A stretch of 64,000 bases of DNA, taken from assembly GCA_007115705.1 (NCBI GenBank), contig QXEO01000553.1, positions 12,636,491 to 12,700,490 on the forward strand. Reading direction: 5' to 3'. The stretch's first letter is position 1. Each line of letters opens with the position of its first letter. A model generated the notes under the pieces. The model did no database searches. It was given only the letters and a program-made list of their open reading frames with translations, and was not told the origin of the DNA. The position numbers and the translations under genes are program-made. The DNA comes from Dactylis glomerata. Taxonomy: Eukaryota; Streptophyta; Magnoliopsida; Poales; Poaceae. Positions 56,236 through 64,000 of this stretch are shown one piece after another.

Positions 56236-57499
56236 TACGGCTGCTAGCTGATAGAAGAATAAGCATCCAGAAATTACTTATAACCCTTAATAAACCGCAT
56301 CTTCAAAATTACCAATGGCATTCATATAAACTGTCAAAGCCGATGGAAAAAATTGTGTTCACGCATTTTTCACAGAAACAGAGGTCTTGTGAAGACCAAA
56401 TTGCCCATTTGATAGAACATAAGGAGAATGCTTTTCTTAAGCTTGAATTTCATTGAACACCTAGTGAAAAAATAACAGAGTAAAACTTCAGAATAAAATA
56501 TGAGTACTCATAAAATATCACCTAAGCAATTCCTACAAGGTATCGAGAGTTCAAGACAGCATTAATAGCTGCAAGATGAAAAACATGGATGGGGAATCCA
56601 GTAGTAAGAAATAAATTAAACTAATACAAATAAATATCTCTTTGTAATCATAATGGGGCGCTATGCAATTTGAATAATCCAAGAACCAGATATAGAAAAA
56701 ATCTATTAGAAGTTGGACATATTCCAACTAAATGCCCTGAGGTAAAAAATAATAGTGGTTTGGGAGATGGTAGGCAAAGATGGTTAGATATTCTCAGAAT
56801 TGGTAGAAAAAGCTGTTCGATATCGGGATACCTTAGGGAACAGGATCACTTCATTATGAAACTGCTACCCACATGACCACTACCCAAAGACATAGGCTAA
56901 CATGCAGATACTGCTAGGCACAGGAGCGCTAGTGAATTAACATGTAATTCTTGACAAGGCACGTACCTATATGAACCACATAATGGACAAGGTAGAGAAG
57001 ACATGACCAGCGAGTCAGAGTGGGTGCCATCGCGATTGCAGCAGCAAGCAACTCCGACCCGTCCAGCGGAGGTAACCAGGTTAGCAGACGGAGTGGGCCA
57101 AGCTCGGTCTTGCCGAAGGATGGTACTGACCGTCTTCGCCATACGCCTCCTGATGAGAGTAGCGGCACTGCACCTAGGACTCACGAGAGGAGGGGGTACC
57201 GGGAATGGATGCACGCCGGCGGCAAAGAGGGGCAACACCTGGCACTGATCGGCGTCGTTCGTAAGAGGAGAGCGATTGGGCACAAGGGGCAGGCACTTCA
57301 CGGCCATCACGGTAGCCGCCGCTCTAGGGAAATCCTATTCTCCGCCCACTGCGGATCAGATCCGGGGCTCTGCACAGGGCAGGAGTACCCAATGGGCCGG
57401 CCTGTTGAGCCGTTTTTTTTTTTGGGTTTTCTCCTTTCTGCCTTTTTTCTTTTCTGTTTTCTTTTTTAATTGAATAATCTGAACTTTTTAAAATTTGAA

Positions 57500-57960
57500 A
57501 TTCATTTCAATTCGTAATTTGTTCCAATTTTGAAATTTCTTCCAATTTGAAAGTTGTTCCATTTTCGAAATTTGTTCCATTTTCTAAAAAAAATCCAATT
57601 TCAAAATTTGTTCCAAATTTTGAAATTTGTTCCAATTCGTAATTTGTTTCATTTTTGAAATTTGTTCCATTTTTAAAATTTGTTCCAATTTCGAAATTTG
57701 TTCCATTTTTTATAATTTGTTCCAATTTTGAAATGTGTTCCAATTTTCGAAATTTGTTCTAATTTTGAAATTTGTTCCAATTTCGAAATTTCTTCCAATT
57801 TTCGAAATTTGTTCCAATTTTGAAATTTGTTCCAATTTTTTAAATTTTGAAAATGGAACAAATTTCGTAAATTGGAACAAATTTGTAATTTGTTCTTTGA
57901 AATTTTGTTCAAGTTCAAAATGTGTCAGATTCTAAATTTGTTCCAACTTAAAATTTGTTC
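57500..57960. repeat. AAATTTGTTCC minisatellite
   Basis: About 25 imperfect copies of a 17-19 bp unit such as GAAATTTGTTCCAATTTT, interrupted by variants; lies in the Helitron 54947-58355. It explains the repetitive Asn/Lys/Ile ORFs on the - strand. Confidence 0.85.
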
Positions 57961-58355
57961 AACTTTTAAATTAATTCTAATGCTATTTTTGAATCTCTTT
58001 CAAAAAGAAATAATAAAAAATAGAAAAAAAACTGAAGAAGTAGCTTACCTGGGCTAGCCCAACCCGGATCCTACGTTGGCGGACCGAAAGAGCTTCTCCG
58101 CTGAAAGTGGAGAATATGAGCTCCCCGCCGCTCTAGGGCTCGGAAGGCGTTGTGACAACAGAGAAAGAGAAAGGTGCCGACCTGTGTGTATTCCTACCTG
58201 GGCTTTTGTGCCTTTTTAGGCCCGATTAACAGAAACGGGCCAATTTGACACCCAGAATAGCGTCCCCTAGGGACAAGTGGGCCACCGCGGGAGTGAGTGG
58301 AAATCAGACGGCCAAAAACGTACAGTAGAGAGATCGGACGGCCAAAATGTATAGA

Positions 58356-58641
58356 TCATGAGAGTGCTCCTTCTTGTCCCGGTTATAATGTCCCTAATTA
58401 TTCTGATTTGTACGCTCTCAATGAGCTGTCCATGGCCCAATGTGTTAATTTTAGAAAAAATAAGGTGGGGTAAACATAATATATACATTAAAAGCCTTAT
58501 GGCAAACAGTTTCAACTCTCTACTACTGATCTCTATGTTGTATCACTACCTATATATGCAAGTCACATATAATTGTAATCTTGCAATCCATGTGTTGAAT
58601 ATGTCTGGCATAGAATGATGTGCAATTGCAAATTTCTACTA
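58356..58641. other. Short spacer between Helitrons
   Basis: 286 bp, no recognised feature. Confidence 0.5.
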
Positions 58642-60746
58642 CTAGTTAGCATGCACGTGCAACGCACATCTTGATATTGTGAGACACCGCTTTAAAAGTT
58701 TGACTTAAACATCTACTTTAATGTGCTTGCAGCCTTGTACGATATCAAGAACACTCCATTGATGATCCCGATGCTATATGCAATCTACAACCATGGGGCC
58801 TTTTTGAGATGCAGATTCAAAATATAAATCAGTGTGGGTGCACAACCATGGTTATTTTAAAAATCATGTACAGCAAGAAAAACATAAAATGCTAAAGCAA
58901 CATAGGAAAGCTTAAGCAAAACATTGCTTCAAAGTTATTCTGCCACACAACAAAGAATACAAATCATGTAAGTTTATTGTCCTTGGCACATTTTTTCACC
59001 AGCAAACTATTGTTCATGTCCATCTACAACTGAAGTGAAAAAGGTAATAAGAGAGTTGAGAAACATCTGGTTCGTGGTTACCAGCTGCACGTCATCGGCT
59101 GTGTTGGAGTTTAAGGAGAAGGCGACACACCCAGAACCCCACATAGCTTCATCCTCTTCACTGATTCATGTATTAAACTTAAATCACTGCTAGCCCTTCT
59201 CCTACCTCTCTAGCCTCCACAAGCCAACACCTTGACGCCAGAGATAATGTGTTAAATATTGGAAATTGGTAGAAACATGCACTGGGGCAGCACGTACAAG
59301 GAAGGGTTAGTGTCGTGTTCGGTTGTTTCTTCTTCTCTGTTTCCCCCCTGCATGTACGCGCACAGAGGGCAATGGTAGTGATATTTGCAAAAAAAAAATC
59401 ATTATCGAACTGCAAGCAAGACCCAAAATACAATATACTGAAAAGAACATATCCTATTGGCGAACGATAGACGTCTCCTCACGCAACATCACAGCCAGCC
59501 CCTGCGGTTCAGTTCCTTTCCGATGACACCACATTATCTTCCTATTCTGACAACACACATTAATTCTAACCTCACCTCACAGCGCAGTAGGCGATACAGA
59601 TGGTACAAATTCCCAATGAGAAAATGAAGGTATTATACCAGTATACCACAACTGGATTGGAGTATCAGACTACCTGACATTGATGCTACAGGCCAATGAT
59701 GCATCAAAACCTCAACAACCGGATGGGCTAGACAGCCAACATCAACATGCAAAGCCTGATATGAGCTACCTATCGAACAAATCATACCCCATTTAGTCAT
59801 TGGCGTTGTGGAGGTCATACTGGGCCATGGCCACTCCTTGGATCCATCAGCTAACCATAATATATACACAGACATCATAAGTAAAATCATTGTTTGCACA
59901 ATTTATTAAACAATAACTTTCAATTAAATTCACTATGTCCTGATTCCGTACCAAAGTCATTTGTTATCCGATGATTAGTATGTCAACGGATGTCTAGCTT
60001 TTATTTATTTCTCAGGTTATAATAAGTTTGAACATATGTAAAAAATTAGGAATACTAAAATTAGGACCGCGTGTGTATGTATCATAGTTCTCTGGTTACC
60101 GTATTGGCAAAACTATATTGTTTTCCCTCACTCCCTGTTAATACGACTATCACTTCTGTAAAGAGACAATTTATCTTGAGAACAAATAACTGTATGTAAA
60201 GTAAGCTCTACAGAATTACAGAAAATACACTCCGCGAGCAATAGTACAACCAGATGATGCAGTAGCGCTGCTCCTTAGGTTTGACAAATAAAAAAACATA
60301 AGCATTTCATTATTGGAGTCTTGACATACCTAAACCACCTCATCACTTTGGCGTTCTGAAATTTGTTAATTCAAAAACATTCAGATACTTGCTCATACTC
60401 CCAATGATAGCAGATTAGAGACCCACACTTTAGCTGCAATAGATAAATCCACAAGTGTCAGATCGTTTGGTATTTTGCATTGATTTACTTGAATATCAGA
60501 TAATGGAATACCTTCGAAAGACAAGGTCTACCCGTTGAACCAATGTCTCAAATCAATAATACATACACCAATTGTTGACATGGGCCATATCAATGTCGAG
60601 TAGTAAGAAGAGAAAGTTCTCTGAGCCATTAACACAAACACGTAGAGTGCAGTACCCAGAGACTGAAAAAAGATGAGAAGTGAAAAAGAGATATCAGAAA
60701 TAGACATGAAAGGATACATGGATGCGATACTCGGAATGCAATCAGA

Positions 60747-60992
60747 CCTTCGACAAAGCTTGGTGGCAACAGTAGCTTAGGCGAGCAGTTGCGGAGGCGG
60801 CGCCCTTGGACAGTGGCGTGCGGAGGAGCGGCCAGCCTGCGAACCTCCGAGGTGCAGGTGTAGACGCGTGGCCCATCGGTGACCAGGAGGAGACCTTGGC
60901 GGCGGAGGTCGAGCACGGATCCCGTTCACGCGGAAGGAGAGGAGTTGACGACGGTCGCTTAAAGAGGTGGCCGAGCTGCTGTCGTCGGCCAT
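60747..60992 (-). pseudogene. Captured first exon of an unidentified gene, frameshifted
   Basis: An ATG at 60992 opens MADDSSSATSLSDRRQLLSF and RVNGIR. A second phase takes over, LDLRRQGLLLVTDGPRVYTC, then LRNCSPKLLLPPSFVEG, ending near a GT donor (GAAGGTCTGA). The two halves read as one protein broken by a one-phase shift near 60917. Protein not recognised. Confidence 0.4.
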
Positions 60993-61043
60993 GGTTGAGG
61001 GCGGCGGAGAACGGCAGTGGCCGGGGCTGGGATTTGCGGCGGC

Positions 61044-61044
<1 letters not shown>

Positions 61045-61087
<43 letters not shown>
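61045..61087 (+). repeat. GA dinucleotide microsatellite
   Basis: About 21 GA units inside the Helitron 58642-61415, just upstream of the captured exon in its own direction. Confidence 0.95.
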
Positions 61088-61088
<1 letters not shown>

Positions 61089-61823
61089 GATGGGTTCGGT
61101 GAGGCATCAGCGTGCCGGCGGCGGCAGTTGGAGCAGGGGCGACAGGGATCGTGCGAGACAGGGAAGTTTTTTTTTGAACCAGATTGCAGGGGAGTAAATT
61201 TCTCCTCATCCCTCGGGGTGGACTGCAGGTGTGACGGAAGATTTTCGTCTGCCCTCCGCCAAAGTAATTGCTAAGTGCACGCACGTATTTGATTAGATTA
61301 ACGGGTGTCGTTAGATCTAACCAACTGGGATAATCTGGTGGTTCTAATCAGACGGAGTACAATTGCGGGGTGGACTTAGAAAAGTTTATGTTTGCTTGTT
61401 TAATAGTAGTATAGATTATATGCTTTATCATCTAGATCCCAGATTTTTGTACCCTTTGTAGTCTGCTACTGATAATTAAGTCTACGTTTAATGTCCTCAA
61501 CTGTTACTTGATACTCTTACCAGTCTAGCGGAATGCAATTATTGGTAATATAATGCCCTAATTATAATTCGTTTGATCAGTTATGTTATACAATATTGAA
61601 AGGACAAAACGAGTCTAGGGACGAATACCTTCTCAGTTTTTCTACTCTATATAGTGTTTATACGAGAGGATATATATTACATAAAAGAAAATTATTTTCA
61701 CCAAACCATTATTGGCCCGTTGTCTTTGTTGCACTAACTAATATTTAGTTTTGTTGACTCATTGTCAAGTAATTTTCATTTATTGTCTTTGTTTTTTTCA
61801 TGTATCATTCAAATCATCTGGTA

Positions 61824-62038
61824 CTCCCTCCGTCCCGGTGTATAAGTCTTGCGCGTATCCCTAGATCGTCATTTTGACCAACATAATATAAGTCATATAC
61901 TACAAAATATATATCATTAGAAACTTCAGATATTGTACTTTGTAATGGTATAATTTTTATATTGTAAAATTTAGACTATATTTGTCAAAATGACGATCTA
62001 GGGATACATACAAGACTTATACACCGGGACGGAGGGAG
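61824..62038. mobile_element. Stowaway-type MITE (215 bp)
   Basis: CTCCCTCCGTCCCGGTGTA at the left pairs with TACACCGGGACGGAGGGAG at the right; long paired arms continue inward (CCCTAGATCGTCATTTTGAC / GTCAAAATGACGATCTAGGG). TA flanks at 61822-61823 and 62039-62040. Confidence 0.95.
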
Positions 62039-62040
62039 TA

Positions 62041-64000
62041 GTTTATACATGACTTCTCTTTAAGAATGCCCTCTTTTTTCCCATAAGCAATCCACATGTA
62101 TAGCCTTGGTAATATTTGACATGCGGACTCAAATTTACTACAAATCCCAACTTCGATTGAGCTGCACAGAAATTGGCCGGGTTGATTTTGACTAATGGAT
62201 TACTACATACATAAAAATATAATATGGAAAAAAATAAAGTCGGTCTGAGGTCTCAAACTCCAATATTAATTTATAGTTATTTTTGGGAAATCCAGTTCTT
62301 GTGGGATATTCAACTAAAAAATTGTTGTTGGAGTTTTCAAAATGGCTAGAGCGTGCAGTGGCACGGGTTAATGACTAGATTATTTTAATCATGATAAGTG
62401 GCATTTGTCACTAAATGGGCGTTGGGCTGAATTGGACTCATGGGCTGATTTGCATATTCAGGTTAAACTTAAATTGCAATTGTGGATAAATCATTTCAAA
62501 CTTCCATATTAATTAAGTGAAAACTTAATTATCACTATGGATGAACAATGATTTTAAATGTGTTTGGAATTTTCTAAATATTGAAATGCCATTGCATTGA
62601 ATAAAATGCTAGGCGCACTTTCCTATTAGAGAATAATTTTAAAGAGAAGGGTCTATGTGGACAGGTGAAATGGCATTTGAATTCAAAGTAGATGATTTGA
62701 ATTCCTTTAACATTTCTCAACACACACTTCAGTTCTCCATTATTTCCTTTAGGAAGTGTTGGGAGGACTTGTCTATTCATGTCCCTCACATGAATTACCT
62801 AGGGTTTGGATTTTAGGGTTCCTATTCTGAGAATGATCTCAAATAGTATTTTCCTGTTTGGATGTACTTTATAATATCTTGTTTAGCTCAAAGTTGAGTA
62901 AAGACATTACAAAGAATTTCAATTGGTTTGGATGAATTGATTTATGTGGACTTCTTTCCCATGAATAGCTCATGGAAGTATTTTATGATTTGATCACACA
63001 TGAAAATGTGGATCCTTAATCATTTCCACACTTTACAATAGTTGGTTGGAAATACTTGTCAATGCACAATATATTGGGAACCTTTAAATGGAAATCTTGT
63101 TCCAAAGTAATTTGGAATACACTTGATTTTCATCAGGTTCTGAATACACTAGAAAGGGTGCAAAGTTAAATATAGATTGGTTCAAGCTGATGAGAGGTAC
63201 TTTATAAGATTATGAATACTCCCATTTGAGTTGAAGATCCTTATAAATAATTTGGATAAGATTAGTAATATATTTACTACTGATAGATTGAGATGAGGTA
63301 AGATTATTGGAATAGTGAAATTAATTGCTTTGGATTATGTGTGTGTTTTACCCAAGACTAGAGTATGGATAAAACTTGCAATCTTAGGATGAGGTTTCTG
63401 TTCCTCAGAGCCGCAGATTGTCTCATCATAACACTAAGTGATATGTGAGATCAAGGATTAGAGATTCAATTTCCATAAATATACTCATAGAATTTGATCA
63501 CGAGTGTGTGGGGTATATTTCATCTCAACACAATTCTGGAGTATAGGGTTTGGAATACTTGTATCAATGTACAAGAGGATAAGGTAGATATGTACTCACT
63601 CCATAAAAATAGGGTAGGTTTCTTTACTACCTTAGGATAGGTGTTTTATTCCATATATACTTGGAATAGGATCAGGGTTTGATTAGCTAGATAGACTGGA
63701 GATGATTCATGTTGAGATACACTATATAGGCTTCTTACTCAATACTTACTCTAGGTTTTTCATTTCTATTGGATGGACTTCTATTAAGTGGGTTGACACT
63801 AGGCTTAGAAATACTTCTAATTGTTTAACTCTTCTCTAACTCATCACTTAATGAGTTATCAACAAGGTCTACTCCTACTATAAGTCATAGTAGAAGAGTT
63901 TGGTTGACTACACTAAAGTGGTATTAGATTAGGATATAGTGGTTTGTGGATTTCTAAGAATGAATGGTTGAGCTTTGTACACAACAATTCTCTAAAGTTT
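62041..64000. other. AT-rich DNA, nothing coding recognised
   Basis: No ORF above 75 codons and no LTR or MITE ends seen. A possible decayed Helitron 3' end lies at 62352-62378: stem CGTGC/GCACG with loop AGTG, then GGTTAATGA and CTAG, but followed by A rather than T and without a matching 5' end. The rest could be the interior of an old transposon running out of the window. Confidence 0.4.

Larger units (their letters stand above)
54947..58355 (-). mobile_element. Non-autonomous Helitron with captured gene fragments
   Basis: On the - strand: 5' end TCTATACATTTTGGCCGTCC at 58355 after A; 3' end with stem GGCGCG/CGCGCC (54976-54959), then ATCATGAT and CTAG (54950-54947), followed by T. 3.4 kb. 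Contents: a minisatellite at 57500-57960, GC-rich possible exons on the - strand near 57000-57310, and exon-like pieces at 55870-56235. No Helitron enzymes. Pairing of this 5' end with this 3' end is an inference from spacing and strand. Confidence 0.65.
58642..61415 (-). mobile_element. Non-autonomous Helitron with captured gene start
   Basis: On the - strand: 5' end TCTATACTACTATTAAAC at 61415 after A; 3' end with an imperfect stem-loop (ATGTGCGTTGCACGTGCAT, 58669-58651), then GCTAA and CTAG (58645-58642), followed by T. 2.77 kb. It carries a GC-rich first-exon-like block (60747-60992), a possible 81-bp exon at 59770-59850 bounded by AG and GT, and a GA microsatellite. No Helitron enzymes. 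Confidence 0.65.

Noticed and set aside
57507..57918. Asn/Lys/Ile repeat proteins on the - strand
   Set aside because: Direct translation of the AAATTTGTTCC minisatellite.
1..64000. CRISPR arrays, bacterial operons, rRNA or tRNA genes
   Set aside because: Repeats here are LTRs, MITEs, Helitron ends and microsatellites; introns and retrotransposons show plant nuclear DNA; no tRNA cloverleaf or rRNA sequence recognised by eye.

Overview
The window looks like gene-poor, transposon-packed DNA of a large-genome grass, most probably a Triticeae (wheat, Aegilops or barley type). This is an inference from the transposon mix: Athila-type and other Gypsy elements, a short-LTR Copia, a CACTA element whose subterminal repeats read TTTAGTCCCGG, Stowaway MITEs with CTCCCTCCG ends, and many non-autonomous Helitrons. 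I see no intact host gene. The host-like coding DNA is broken: an RTEL1-type helicase pseudogene and several gene scraps inside Helitrons.

Layout. 1-5622: 3' half of an Athila-type Gypsy element (pol end, an extra ORF, 3' LTR). 5623-8067: unassigned GC-rich DNA with one possible DUF4408-like fragment. 8068-9452: non-autonomous CACTA element with ATT target duplication. 9453-23937: head-to-tail chain of Helitrons on the + strand (the tail of one, then seven whole units). 23938-30605: RTEL1-like exons on the - strand, split by a young Copia element (24539-29458, target duplication AGTAC). 30606-50438: a complex of three related Gypsy pieces. Y (30606-33357) is a 5' LTR plus non-coding interior. 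X (33358-42427, - strand) has two near-identical LTRs and encodes only Gag-protease, with an oppositely oriented seven-exon gene where pol would be. Z (42428-50438) is a decayed gag-pol with a 3' LTR and an oppositely oriented AT-hook/B3-like ORF beside it. 50439-50787: 3' end of one more + strand Helitron. 50999-61415: three - strand Helitrons (50999-53348, 54947-58355, 58642-61415) carrying gene fragments. Stowaway-type MITEs lie at 13139, 53871, 54253 and 61824. 62041-64000: AT-rich, nothing recognised.

How the parts fit. X has structural genes but no reverse transcriptase or integrase, so it would need enzymes from a relative such as an intact ancestor of Z. Z itself is dead: internal stops, frameshifts, and YIND in place of YxDD in the reverse transcriptase. 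The most interesting feature is that X and Z belong to one lineage yet carry two different antisense cargo genes at the same place, between the coding block and the 3' LTR. The second is the Helitron chain, in which each unit starts 0-29 bp after the previous unit's CTAG end.

Limits. Everything here is read by eye. Family names rest on motif recognition, not database searches. Exon borders are GT/AG choices that keep the frame open.
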